NCBI GenBank assembly: GCA_947470805.1
Contig: CANIVU010000026.1
Span: 1-64,000, forward strand
Source: Acidobacteriota bacterium
Lineage (GTDB): Bacteria; Acidobacteriota; Terriglobia; Bryobacterales; Bryobacteraceae
Reading direction: 5' to 3'
Length of the DNA stretch: 64,000 nucleotides
Part shown: piece by piece, positions 30,048 to 39,427 of the stretch
Numbering within the stretch: position 1 is the stretch's first letter
Layout of the letters: each line of letters opens with the position of its first letter
Notes under the pieces: generated by a model
What the model was told of the DNA's origin: nothing
Database searches by the model: none
What the model saw: only the letters and a program-made list of their open reading frames with translations
Translations under genes and position numbers: made by a program

Positions 30048-31892
30048 ATGCGTCTCCCAGCAACTTTCGCCCTTCTCCTTTTTCCTGTTTTCGCGCAAAC
30101 CGGAATCATTACTACGATCGCGGGAACAACGCGCGGCTTCGGCGGCGACGGGGGGCAGGCGACGCTGGCGTCTCTCACGCTGGCGGGTTTGCAGAACGAG
30201 TGCGACCCGGCCCGTTTCGAGGAGATGAATCACCTTTCGGTGGATCGGGCGGGGAATATCTACATCGCCGATACCAACGCCAATCGAGTGCGGCGCATTG
30301 CGCCGGATGGAGTGATCACGACGGTGGCCGGCAGCGGGCAGCGGCCGTCGATAAATAGTAGTTGCTCGCCCCTTGGTGGTGCGAGCGCGACTGGCGATGG
30401 TGACGTGGCGGTGGCCGCAAAATTATATGGTCCCTCACAGGCACTCAGCCTGCCGGATGGCACGCTGTTGATCTGCGATCAGAAAAACAATCGGATTCGC
30501 CGCGTATCGCCGGGAGGGACGATGACTACCATCGTCGGCAGCGCGCTGCACCAGTTTTTCCCACCGAATGCGCCAGCGACGGCCGGTGGGCTTGATTGGC
30601 CGAGCTCGATTGCCGTGAATGATGCTGGCGATCTCTATCTGGCAGAATTGCACTCAAACCGTGTCGCACGCTTGGATAGTGCAGGGCGGATTCAGTTGGT
30701 AGCGGGTACCGGTCTGCCAGGTGCGGGCGTGGATGGACCAGTCGCGACAAGCAGCCGCCTGTCCATTCCGAGCCACATCATATTCGACCGCATTGGCAAC
30801 CTGCTCGTGACAGAACAGGGCAGCCATCGCGTACGGCGGATAGCGCCGAACGGGGCGATCTCCACCGTGGCAGGAACCGGAACGCCGGGGTTCAGCGGGG
30901 ATGGTGGACGAGCGACAGCCGCCCAACTCAGCCAGCCCAATGCCACCGCTGTCGATGCCGCCGGTAACATCTACATCGCCGACATGGGCAACCACCGCGT
31001 GCGCCGTGTGGCGCCGGATGGAACGATTTCCACGATCGCCGGCAACGGCCAGATCGGGCGTGGTGCCGAGGGCATTCCGGCGACGCAGAGTCCGCTGAAC
31101 TACCCGTCGTCCGTGGCGGTGGATAACAACGGCGACGTCATCATCGCCGACTGGCAGAACTACCTGATTCGCAAAGTCAGCTTCGCCATCCGGCCGGCTA
31201 TCTCGCCGGGCGGCGTTGTCAACGCGGCCAGCTTTCTACCCGCTCCGGTGCCGCTGGCGCCAGGCGCTCTGATTTCGATTTTCGGTATCAATTTCGCGAC
31301 GGGGCTGACGCAGGCGAGCGAGTTGCCACTGCCTACGGAAATGGCCGGAACGTCAGTGACCATCAACGGCACGCGCATGCCGCTGGTATTCATCTCTCCG
31401 AACCAGATCAATGCGCAACTGCCCTACGATTTGCGGGAGGGCGAGGCGAAGATTCGCGTGGCCACCGGGCAAGGCGCCAGTTCGGAAGAAGCCGTGAACA
31501 TTGGCGCCGCCGCGCCGGGAATCTTTATGATTGCCGGCAGCACGCGCGCCGTGGCGATCAACCAAGATGGCACGCTGAACACTGAAGCCAACGCCGAAAC
31601 GCGCGGCCGGGTGATGACGGTGTATCTGACGGGGATCGGGCCCTTAGACGGCGACCTGACCGCGGGCCGGGCGGCCCCGTTGACGACTCTGTATCGGGCC
31701 GCATTGGATTCTACGGCGACTATCGGTGGCCGCGAAGTGCCGCTGTTGTTCCTGGGGCTGACGCCGGGATTTGTTGGCCTGGCGCAGGCGAACGTGCAGG
31801 TGCCGGCGGATGCTGCTACGGGAACGGCGTTGGAGTTGGTGATCAGCGTGAACCGGCAGCGGAGCAATCCGGGGTTAGTGGCGGTGAAGTAA
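30048..31892 (+). CDS. Secreted NHL-repeat protein with TIGR03437-type C-terminal domain
   Basis: 614 aa; repeated GNIYIADTNANRVRRIAPDGVITTVAGSG / GDGGRATAAQLSQPNATAVDAAGNIYIADMGNHRVRRVAPDG blades; C-terminus PGGVVNAASFLPAPVPLAPGALISIFGINFATGL...LVFISPNQINAQLPYDL. Confidence 0.9.
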   Translation: MRLPATFALLLFPVFAQTGIITTIAGTTRGFGGDGGQATLASLTLAGLQNECDPARFEEMNHLSVDRAGNIYIADTNANRVRRIAPDGVITTVAGSGQRPSINSSCSPLGGASATGDGDVAVAAKLYGPSQALSLPDGTLLICDQKNNRIRRVSPGGTMTTIVGSALHQFFPPNAPATAGGLDWPSSIAVNDAGDLYLAELHSNRVARLDSAGRIQLVAGTGLPGAGVDGPVATSSRLSIPSHIIFDRIGNLLVTEQGSHRVRRIAPNGAISTVAGTGTPGFSGDGGRATAAQLSQPNATAVDAAGNIYIADMGNHRVRRVAPDGTISTIAGNGQIGRGAEGIPATQSPLNYPSSVAVDNNGDVIIADWQNYLIRKVSFAIRPAISPGGVVNAASFLPAPVPLAPGALISIFGINFATGLTQASELPLPTEMAGTSVTINGTRMPLVFISPNQINAQLPYDLREGEAKIRVATGQGASSEEAVNIGAAAPGIFMIAGSTRAVAINQDGTLNTEANAETRGRVMTVYLTGIGPLDGDLTAGRAAPLTTLYRAALDSTATIGGREVPLLFLGLTPGFVGLAQANVQVPADAATGTALELVISVNRQRSNPGLVAVK

Positions 31893-33040
31893 TGCGATTG
31901 ACAACTCTCCTGTTGTTGGCGGGCGTGGTCTGGGGACAGACCGAATTGCCCCCGGTGCGAGCTGGAAAATACCAAGTCAGCTTGCGATTGCCGGCCGATG
32001 GCCTGGCGGCTCAGGAAGAGATGCAAATTGAGTACCGTGTGGTGGACGCCACACAGGTGGATGCTGTGATGGGCGCCGCGCCGGTGATTCGGGCGCTGGC
32101 CCGGAGCGTGATCGACATGCCGGCGATGCCCGGTATGGCGAAGATGACCGAGAGCGCGCACCCGGAAGGCGTGCCCGGAGATTATGGCGTGCATCCGATG
32201 TTTCCGCACGGCGGTGAGTACCGGTTGCAGCTCTACATTACGCCCCCCGGTGGCGCGGAGTTTAACGTGCAGTTTCCGCTGCAAGTGGGCGACGCGGTTG
32301 CGGTGAAGAACCGGAAGGCGAAGCCGCGGCCGTTCTACGCCGAGGTTCGCTCGACGCCGAAAAGTATGAAGGCGGGTGAGGCCGTGGACCTCGACATCGC
32401 CGTGTTCTCTCGCGCGCAGAACAACGCGCGGGTTCGCGAGTTCGACGTGCAACACGAGCGTCCCATGCACTTCATCGTGGTCCGGGAAGACCTGGGCGTC
32501 TTTGCCCACGAACATCCGGAGATGGCCGCCGACGGCGGTTTTCGTCTCCGCTACACGTTCCCGCAGGCCGGTGAATACACGCTGTTTGTGGATGTCGCGC
32601 CCAAGGGCGCCGGCGGGCAGGTGATCCCGGTTCGGGTGAAGGTCGGTGGAAAGAAGGCCGACCGGTTTGTGATTGCGGCCGAGAAGCTGACCGGGGAGAC
32701 TGCTTCCGGTTCCGTCCGTGTGGCATTCGCGCAAACGGAGTTCGCGGCGGGCAAGACGTTGCGGCTGGCTTGCCTGGTGCGTGATGCGAAGACGGGTGCG
32801 CTGGTGAACGATTTGCAGCCGTATCTGGGCGCGTTGGGCCATCTGATCCTGGTGAATGAAGACGGGGAAACGTTCGTCCATTCACATCCGGATGAGCTGG
32901 ACCCAAAGGCTGGAAAAGATGGGCACCTTGCGTTTCTGGCGCGTTTCCCCAAGCCTGGGCGTTACCGGGGCTGGGTGCAGTTGCAACGGGGCGGCGTGGT
33001 GGAGACGGGACCATTCACCGTGGCGGCCGGCGGTAAGTAG
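31892..33040 (+). CDS. Secreted FixH/YtkA-like protein, His-rich (putative metal-associated)
   Basis: 382 aa; signal peptide MRLTTLLLLAGVVWG; HFIVVREDLGVFAHEHPEMAADGGFRLRYTFPQAGEYTLFVDVAPKG and HLILVNEDGETFVHSHPDELDPK. Confidence 0.6.
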   Translation: MRLTTLLLLAGVVWGQTELPPVRAGKYQVSLRLPADGLAAQEEMQIEYRVVDATQVDAVMGAAPVIRALARSVIDMPAMPGMAKMTESAHPEGVPGDYGVHPMFPHGGEYRLQLYITPPGGAEFNVQFPLQVGDAVAVKNRKAKPRPFYAEVRSTPKSMKAGEAVDLDIAVFSRAQNNARVREFDVQHERPMHFIVVREDLGVFAHEHPEMAADGGFRLRYTFPQAGEYTLFVDVAPKGAGGQVIPVRVKVGGKKADRFVIAAEKLTGETASGSVRVAFAQTEFAAGKTLRLACLVRDAKTGALVNDLQPYLGALGHLILVNEDGETFVHSHPDELDPKAGKDGHLAFLARFPKPGRYRGWVQLQRGGVVETGPFTVAAGGK

Positions 33041-33042
33041 GT

Positions 33043-35007
33043 ATGCGGCTTGCGTGGACACTGTTACTGACCGCCAGCTTGCTGGTGGCCCATGAAGGCG
33101 GGCGGAAAAACACGACGCCGACCAAAGCGGACAAGGATCTGAAGCTGGCGCAGTCCAAACTGGCGGCGGCCAAGAAGACCTTGCAGGCCAAGGGCCGGTA
33201 CGCCTGTTGCGTCAAACCGAGTTGCGACTTGTGCATGCGTAAGAACGGATCCTGTGCGTGCGCGGCGAACGTGATGCGCGGGTTGGGTGCGTGCGGCGAG
33301 TGCATGGCGGGATGGAAGAGCGGGCGGGGTTCGCTGTCGGGTATCAAGGCCGAAAATGTGAAACTGCTGCCGGCCGAAAAGCAGGCCATGCCGGGGACCG
33401 GTGAGTTGCCGCCGGAGTTGAAAGAGGGTCTAAGCGCGCTGCTGGCCGCGAAGAAAACGCTGGTGGCCGAGAAACGGTTTTTGTGTTGCGTGAAGGGCGG
33501 TTGCGGCCAGTGCGCGTTGGAAGCGGAGTGCCCGTGCGGGAGTGACTTGGCGAAATCCACGGCCCCGGCGAAGAACGGGAAAAAGCCCGAGTCAAAAGGC
33601 GTTTGCGGCGATTGTTATGACGGCTGGCAGGCGGGGGAGGGGATCTTCGCCGGAATCCCGTTGAGCGATGTGAAACTTGCCGCCATGGACGGCACGATGA
33701 CGGCGGGGATGACGGCGAGTTCCGCGGCGTTCGCTGGGATGTTCGTCAGCGGCACCAGCCAGGCGCCGGGCGCTCGTCCGATGCAGATGTTGCATAAACA
33801 GATCGGCAATTGGAACCTGATGTTCAACGGTACGCTGTGGGGCATTTACACCAATCAGGGCGGGCCGCGCGGACGCGACAAAACCTTCGGCGCCGGATGG
33901 GTGATGCCGATGGCGAGCCGCCGGTTGGCGGGCGGCATCTTCACGATTCGAACGATGTTTTCGATCGAACCGCTGACGGTGACGAATGGCCGTTTCCCAT
34001 TACTTTTTCAATCCGGCGAAACCTGGAAGAATATTCCGATTCTGAATGGCCAGCACCCCCACGATTTCGTAAAGGAACTGGGCGCGTCGTATCAATATCG
34101 TTTGAGCGAAAACACGACGCTGAACCTCTACGCGGGCCTGCGGGGCGATCCGGCGCTGGGGCCGACGGCGTATCCCCATCGCATATCGACATCGGAAAAC
34201 CCGATCGCGGTGGTCTCTCACCATTACCAGGATTCGACGCATATCTCCTCCAACGTGGCCACGCTGGGCGTGACGCATCGCTGGGTGACGCTCGAGGCCA
34301 GCGGCTTCCACGGCCGCGAGCCGGATGAAAAACGCTGGGGCATTGAGGTGGGGCCGATCGATTCGTTTGCCTCTCGCATTACCGTCACGCCAACCTCCCG
34401 CTGGGCGATGCAGTATTCCATCGGGCGGATCAACAACCGCGAAGCCACCCATCCCGATCGTGATGCGTTTCGCCAGACTTCTTCGGCTACCTACGTGTTG
34501 CCAACGGCGCGCGGTCATTGGGCGACGACGCTTGTCTGGGGCCGCAATCACGATCTGGCGTACACGCAGAAGCCGAACGGCGAGCTGCTGTCGATTCTGC
34601 AGTCGGCGCCGCCGAAGAAATCAAACGGGCAGCGCGACCACATCGTGCTGGTGCCGTCGCGTGTACAGGGGCAGACCTTCAACTCCTATACCGCCGAAAC
34701 CACTGTTTTCTTCAAAGACAAGCACTGGATTTGGGGCCGTGCGGAGTTGACCGATAAAGACTCGCTGCTGCTGTTTGAAGAAGCGCCCTACGTGCGGTTG
34801 CTCGAAGAGTACCGGTATTCGCGGATCAAAGCCTACACTGCAGGGTACTCGTATGAGCTGCCGAAAGTGGGCAGTTTCCTGCGCCCCGCCCTGGGAGGCC
34901 AGGTGCAGGTCTATCAGGTGCCGGCCAATCTTTCGCCGGTATATGGGGCCCATCCGATGGGCATGCAGGTTTGGTTGCGCGTGCGATTCCAGCCTACGGG
35001 CCGGTAA
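33043..35007 (+). CDS. Outer-membrane beta-barrel-like protein with two N-terminal 8-cysteine modules
   Basis: 654 aa; signal peptide; two copies of CCVKxxCxxCx(5-6)CxCx(n)CGxCxxGWxxGxGxxxGIxxxxVKL; C-terminal region WNLMFNGTLWGIYTNQGGPRGRDKTFGAGWVMPMASRRLAGGIFTIRTMFSIEPLT...LLFQSGETWKNIPILNGQHPHDFVKELGASYQYRLSENTTLNLYAGLRGDPALGPTAYPHR resembles barrel proteins seen near copper/heavy-metal genes. Confidence 0.65.
   Translation: MRLAWTLLLTASLLVAHEGGRKNTTPTKADKDLKLAQSKLAAAKKTLQAKGRYACCVKPSCDLCMRKNGSCACAANVMRGLGACGECMAGWKSGRGSLSGIKAENVKLLPAEKQAMPGTGELPPELKEGLSALLAAKKTLVAEKRFLCCVKGGCGQCALEAECPCGSDLAKSTAPAKNGKKPESKGVCGDCYDGWQAGEGIFAGIPLSDVKLAAMDGTMTAGMTASSAAFAGMFVSGTSQAPGARPMQMLHKQIGNWNLMFNGTLWGIYTNQGGPRGRDKTFGAGWVMPMASRRLAGGIFTIRTMFSIEPLTVTNGRFPLLFQSGETWKNIPILNGQHPHDFVKELGASYQYRLSENTTLNLYAGLRGDPALGPTAYPHRISTSENPIAVVSHHYQDSTHISSNVATLGVTHRWVTLEASGFHGREPDEKRWGIEVGPIDSFASRITVTPTSRWAMQYSIGRINNREATHPDRDAFRQTSSATYVLPTARGHWATTLVWGRNHDLAYTQKPNGELLSILQSAPPKKSNGQRDHIVLVPSRVQGQTFNSYTAETTVFFKDKHWIWGRAELTDKDSLLLFEEAPYVRLLEEYRYSRIKAYTAGYSYELPKVGSFLRPALGGQVQVYQVPANLSPVYGAHPMGMQVWLRVRFQPTGR
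33169..33366 (+). repeat. Cys-rich module 1 (protein-level repeat)
   Basis: AKKTLQAKGRYACCVKPSCDLCMRKNGSCACAANVMRGLGACGECMAGWKSGRGSLSGIKAENVKL. Confidence 0.85.
33448..33678 (+). repeat. Cys-rich module 2 (protein-level repeat)
   Basis: AKKTLVAEKRFLCCVKGGCGQCALEAECPCGSDLAKSTAPAKNGKKPESKGVCGDCYDGWQAGEGIFAGIPLSDVKL. Confidence 0.85.
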
Positions 35008-35011
35008 CCGC

Positions 35012-35788
35012 TCAGCCCCGTTTCTTTGCTATGCAGATGATGGTGTGGCCAAAGGGCAACGGCAAGCCCAGCGTGTAGGACCAGACGCGTTCCATGCGGA
35101 GGTACAGCGACAGGCCCGCCGACCGCGGATCCCCTTGCGCATGGCAGGTGATGCCCTTCACCGGCGCATCGTCCCGGCTGTTTGCCGGTGACATTCTCTC
35201 CCGCAGTTCCGCCGCCAATGATGGCAGCGTGTTCACCAGGGAGAGATAGACGATTTGGAATCCACAGCGTTCCAACTGCTGCCGGACTTGCGCCGGAGTG
35301 AAGGTGACGGCATAGTCGGTATCGGGGATGGCCGTCAGCCAGCGGGGTCCGCGCAAGCGCAGCGCCACCAACCCGCCCGGGCTGAGTACACGGGCGAACT
35401 CTTCAAACGCCAGCCCCACCTCGCGTATCGCCAGATGCTGCAGTACGTCCGCTGAGTGGAGCGCGTCGAAGGTCTGATCCCGCAGTGGCAGGGCCGCCGC
35501 GCTTCCCGTCACCCATTCGGCTTCGGTGCGTTGCCGGGCGAATTCGAGCGCGGGGTAGGCGAAGTCGACACCGGTCAGCCGTTCCGCCGTGCCCCGCCGC
35601 CGCCAGTTGTCCAGAAAAAGGCCGGTCCCGCAGCCCACATCCAAGCGCCGTTTGCAGGCATCGCCACCGGCTCTCGTCAGCAGGTCGAACGTCAGTTCGC
35701 GCATGTGTCGTGTCCACGGATGTTTGTCTTCCAACTCCGCCATCCTGGCGAAGTATGCGCGGGAAAAGTCAGCGATCTCTGGCTGCAC
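35012..35788 (-). CDS. Class I SAM-dependent methyltransferase
   Basis: 258 aa; RRLDVGCGTGLFLDNWRRRG, LTGVDFAYPALEFAR, FDALHSADVLQHLA. Confidence 0.88.
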   Translation of the reverse strand: MQPEIADFSRAYFARMAELEDKHPWTRHMRELTFDLLTRAGGDACKRRLDVGCGTGLFLDNWRRRGTAERLTGVDFAYPALEFARQRTEAEWVTGSAAALPLRDQTFDALHSADVLQHLAIREVGLAFEEFARVLSPGGLVALRLRGPRWLTAIPDTDYAVTFTPAQVRQQLERCGFQIVYLSLVNTLPSLAAELRERMSPANSRDDAPVKGITCHAQGDPRSAGLSLYLRMERVWSYTLGLPLPFGHTIICIAKKRG

Positions 35789-35822
35789 TCCTTACACACT
35801 ATCAGCCCGGGGCCGTGGCGGG

Positions 35823-37136
35823 TTAGCGATCTTCAAAAAGTCCGACGACTTCGAAAGAGTAGTCCGTGTAAGCGCGCATTTTCCCGCGCAGCCAAAGGAC
35901 AGCACGCTTTCGGCCGGGCCAGATGGGAATGAGTGGGCGGACATTGTCGGCGTTGGAGTTTGCGGTGACGGGGGTCCAGTTGAAACGTACGAAGTCCTGC
36001 GTGCGGCCGCGGAAGATTTCGCGGTGGGCCAACGCGGCGCCGGAGGCGGGATCGATGTGAGTGGAAATGAAGAGAGTACGCGGGTCGTGCGGATCGATGG
36101 CGGCGAGGCCGGTGTAGTCGTCTTCACCAGGGTAGAGCCGCGTTCCGGCGCGGGCGATTTCGTGGTCGTGCCAGGCCCGGCCATCCCAGCGGGCAAGCCG
36201 GAAGCGGTGGTCGAAGCCGGCCTGGCGAGGGGCCTTCCCGGCACCGTCTTTCTGCACGGTGTAGACCAGAAGAAGCTCGCCGTTGGAAAGGGTGTGGAAG
36301 TCGGTGGTCCAGGCAACCGCGTCGGGGGCTCCCTGGAAGATGCGCGTGCCTTCGTCGGGCGAGCGCAGACCTTGTTGCAGGGAGCGGATCACCGTTCCGT
36401 CGGAACGGTGGAGTTGGCCGTTGCGGTAGAACACGTGATAGATGCTGTTGTCGAAGTTCTGCGGGTGGCCTTCGGTGTAGGCGATGTGGATGGTATCGGT
36501 ATTGTTGGAGCAGTATTTTGCGTAGGGACGATGGCGGAATTCGAGTGGGACATCAATGACGATGCCACCGGGTTTCCACGTGTTGCCGAGGTCGTCCGAC
36601 CAGGCGTAGGAGGGCTTGAAGAAGTTGTCAAAGCCACGGTAGAAGTCGTAGACGCGGCGTTCTTTGGACAAGTAGAAGAGATTGGAGTAGGTGACGCGGG
36701 ATTTCTGGCTGGGGATAAAGATCCGTTCGGGCTCCCAGCGGGCTGCGCTCCCTTTGCCAGTGGAGATGCGGTAGTGGATCTCGTTGCGAGTGCCGTGGCG
36801 GGCGTAGGTGGTGAGGAGTTTTCCGTCCGGCCGGAGAAGGAAGGCGGGGGAGTTGTGGTCGTCCGTCCATTGCTTCGGGTTCTCATCCTTGGCCGGGTCG
36901 TGCAGCGTGAATGTGGATGACGCGCCGGATTGCAGGTTGTACTGCGTCACACGAATATGGCCGGTGATGGCGAGGTCTTTGTGGCCAGCGGCAACCGTGC
37001 CGAAGATGAGCTCGTCGCCAATGATCAGCGCGCGCTCGTCTTCAAACCAGCACCAACCGCCGTCCTCAAGCAAGACAACCGGTGCGGGCGTTACTCTGGC
37101 GGCCAAAGCGGAAGCAAGAAAATTGCGGCGGTTCAT
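35823..37136 (-). CDS. Exported BNR-repeat-type (BNR_4/sialidase-fold-like) protein
   Basis: 437 aa; Tat-like MNRRNFLASALAA; GHKDLAITGHIRVTQYNLQSGASSTFTLHDPAKDENPKQWTDDHNSPAFLLRPDGKLLTTYARHG. Confidence 0.75.
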   Translation of the reverse strand: MNRRNFLASALAARVTPAPVVLLEDGGWCWFEDERALIIGDELIFGTVAAGHKDLAITGHIRVTQYNLQSGASSTFTLHDPAKDENPKQWTDDHNSPAFLLRPDGKLLTTYARHGTRNEIHYRISTGKGSAARWEPERIFIPSQKSRVTYSNLFYLSKERRVYDFYRGFDNFFKPSYAWSDDLGNTWKPGGIVIDVPLEFRHRPYAKYCSNNTDTIHIAYTEGHPQNFDNSIYHVFYRNGQLHRSDGTVIRSLQQGLRSPDEGTRIFQGAPDAVAWTTDFHTLSNGELLLVYTVQKDGAGKAPRQAGFDHRFRLARWDGRAWHDHEIARAGTRLYPGEDDYTGLAAIDPHDPRTLFISTHIDPASGAALAHREIFRGRTQDFVRFNWTPVTANSNADNVRPLIPIWPGRKRAVLWLRGKMRAYTDYSFEVVGLFEDR

Positions 37137-37146
37137 AGTCCACCTC

Positions 37147-38088
37147 CTAGGCGCGGGAGGTGAGCCGTATGGAGACGATTTCCGGGTTCGTTCCTAACCG
37201 CGCCGGCACTCCCACGGTACCAAGTCCGCTGGTGACGAAGAGGGAGGCGTTGTTCTGCGTGTACTTGCCGTAGGTGTACGGAGTGTAGAAGCGTGCCCGA
37301 TTCAGACGGGAATTCACATGCTCCAGCGTGATCTGGCCGCCGTGTGTGTGGCCCGACAGGACCACGTCCCAGTTCTGTTTCACGGCGACCGGGAACACGT
37401 CCGGGCTATGGGACACCAGCAGGTTCAATTCGCCGGGCCTCACCATTCTCGCCGCGGCCGCCAGATACGGGCTGCCCAAGCGTTGATAGTCGACGCCCGC
37501 GATATTCAATTTGCTTTGGCCGAAGCGGAGCGTCGCCGATTGTGATCGCAGAAATCGCATGCCGCGGCGGGCCGCCAGCTGCGTCGCCAGCGCCTCGCAC
37601 TCCGCGACGATTTCGTGGTTTCCCAGGCACCCGTAGAATATTCGCTCGAACGCCGCCACAAGTCGGCGATACTCCTTGCCCCCTTTCGCCAGGCCGAAAG
37701 TGTCCAGCAGCTCGGCGGCGGAATCAAAACGAACGACCTGGCTCTGCTGTCGGACAGCCAGCGTAGCCAAGAAAATCGGAACCAACCGATCCTGCCCAAA
37801 CGGAAGGCCAAATTGCGGATGCCCGGTGATCTGGAGGGTGAAGTGGCCATTCCGACGCTCGAACAGTAGCTGTCCAGCCGGGGGCCTACGAATTGGGAGA
37901 CCGCAAAGAACAAACGGTCGGGCAGTGAATCCGAGCGTCTGACACCCTGCCTCCCGCTTTTCACGAACGAGACAGATGCCTTCCGCCTTCTTCATCTTCT
38001 GCTTCGAGACGATGAATTCGCCGAAGTCGCGGGCAAGAATTTGCCCTGCATGCTCCAGGGTTCCCCTGGCTTGCCCAGCCCCGCTCAC
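37147..38088 (-). CDS. Chimeric ORF: N-terminal plasmid RepA-like fragment fused to C-terminal half of a metallophosphoesterase
   Basis: aa 1-151: LEHAGQILARDFGEFIVSKQKMKKAEGICLV...ARPFVLCGLPIRRPPAGQLLFERRNGHFTLQITGHPQFGLPFGQDRLVPIFLATLAVRQQSQVVRFDSAAELLDTFGLAKGGKEYRRLVAAFERIF (RepA, PF04796-like); aa 152-313: YGCLGNHEIVAE...LNLLVSHSPDVFP...WDVVLSGHTHGGQI (metallophosphoesterase GNHE and GHTH motifs without the N-terminal DxH/GD motifs). Confidence 0.75.
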   Translation of the reverse strand: MSGAGQARGTLEHAGQILARDFGEFIVSKQKMKKAEGICLVREKREAGCQTLGFTARPFVLCGLPIRRPPAGQLLFERRNGHFTLQITGHPQFGLPFGQDRLVPIFLATLAVRQQSQVVRFDSAAELLDTFGLAKGGKEYRRLVAAFERIFYGCLGNHEIVAECEALATQLAARRGMRFLRSQSATLRFGQSKLNIAGVDYQRLGSPYLAAAARMVRPGELNLLVSHSPDVFPVAVKQNWDVVLSGHTHGGQITLEHVNSRLNRARFYTPYTYGKYTQNNASLFVTSGLGTVGVPARLGTNPEIVSIRLTSRA

Positions 38089-38225
38089 AACGCCGCCTCA
38101 GAACAGGAAAAATACAAAACCGAACCGAAATTGGTTACATTTTTGGTTACAATCGCTAGTTTTTTGGGCTTTTGGGAAGATCGGCCGGAGTGGCCTAAGG
38201 TATTGAAACTAAACCAATTGGGAGT

Positions 38226-38302
<77 letters not shown>

Positions 38303-38340
38303 ACTCAAGAATAGCAATGTCGTTACGCTTTGGTCAACTG

Positions 38341-39414
38341 TTACGGCAGCTTATATGGATCCACGTCATGCGCGATACATGCCACGCAATCCCCCTGCTT
38401 CACCATCGATGGCGCGCGCCCTGCAATCAACATCCCATCCCCATTAGCCACCATCTCCGCCGCCGCCCGATCCGGCCGCTCCAGGAAATGAATCCGCCCC
38501 ACCACCTGCCCCTTCACCACCGGTTCCCCTGGATCCACACAGCTCTCATACATCCCCGATTCCGGCGCAAACCGGTAATCCTCCCGGTCCAATGACTGCA
38601 CCCACCGCGCCGGCCGTTCCCGCCGGATCAATTCACCCTGCAACACCCCGCAATGCACCAACACATTCCGCAGCCCTCGCTGGCACTGCCGATGCACGCT
38701 CGCCGGAACCACTTCGCCACCCCCCAATTCCGTCGTAATCACAATCTTCCCTTGCCGCTCCGCCTCCACCGGCAACAGCCCCGTCCCCGCCACATCGGCA
38801 TACAGGAACGCCACGTCCAGCAGAAACGCCTCCGTCGCCGCCAGCATGGCCGCGCGCTGCGTCAGATCCGGCACCAGATGCATGTGAGCGGTGGGCAGGA
38901 ACGATAAGCTGCGCCCGCCCGTGTGCAGATCGATCACCACATCGGCCATCGGAAACAGCACCGTCGTCAAATAGTGCGCCAACATCTCGCTCGGCGTGCC
39001 CGCCGCATTGCCCGGAAAACAGCGATTGAAATTTTTCCCGTCCAACGGCGACAGCCGCGTCGCCGCCTGCGATGCGGGCGGATTCAAGCACGGCACTAGA
39101 ATCAGGTGTCCAACGACATCGTCCAACCGCAGTTCCCGCCACAGTTTCAGGATCGCCACTTGCCCCGGATACTCATCGCCATGGTTGCCGGCCATCAACA
39201 ACACCGTCGGCCCCGGCCCGTTCCGGAGCGAAGCGATCGGCACCTGCAAGTTGGCCCAGCCGCCCAGATTGTAGGAATAGGGAACAGCCAAGTGGCCGTA
39301 CTGCGCGCCCGGCGCGGAGAGGTCGATTGTGGAATGAATCTGAGACACAGTGGAAATAGCGTATACCAAAAAGCAACCGCCGGACCCGAAGGCCCGGCGG
39401 TTGCGGTCTGGCAC
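38341..39414 (-). CDS. Succinylglutamate desuccinylase/aspartoacylase-family (M14-like) deacylase
   Basis: 357 aa (start uncertain); LMAGNHGDEYPGQVAILKLW, LNPPASQAATRLSPLDGKNFNRCFPG, VVIDLHTGGRSLSFLPT. Confidence 0.88.
   Translation of the reverse strand: MPDRNRRAFGSGGCFLVYAISTVSQIHSTIDLSAPGAQYGHLAVPYSYNLGGWANLQVPIASLRNGPGPTVLLMAGNHGDEYPGQVAILKLWRELRLDDVVGHLILVPCLNPPASQAATRLSPLDGKNFNRCFPGNAAGTPSEMLAHYLTTVLFPMADVVIDLHTGGRSLSFLPTAHMHLVPDLTQRAAMLAATEAFLLDVAFLYADVAGTGLLPVEAERQGKIVITTELGGGEVVPASVHRQCQRGLRNVLVHCGVLQGELIRRERPARWVQSLDREDYRFAPESGMYESCVDPGEPVVKGQVVGRIHFLERPDRAAAEMVANGDGMLIAGRAPSMVKQGDCVACIAHDVDPYKLP
39367..39404 (-). terminator. Rho-independent terminator for the TonB-receptor gene
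   Basis: Reverse strand GCAACCGCCGG-GCCTTCGGGT-CCGGCGGTTGC (11-bp perfect stem) followed by TTTTTGG. Confidence 0.8.
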
Positions 39415-39427
39415 TGCTGCTCTAGTC

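Noticed and set aside
38100-38220. Gene or riboswitch in the AT-richer segment between RepA and tRNA-fMet
   Set aside because: Too short for a supported ORF and no recognisable aptamer; only a short near-direct repeat (ttggttaca) was seen.
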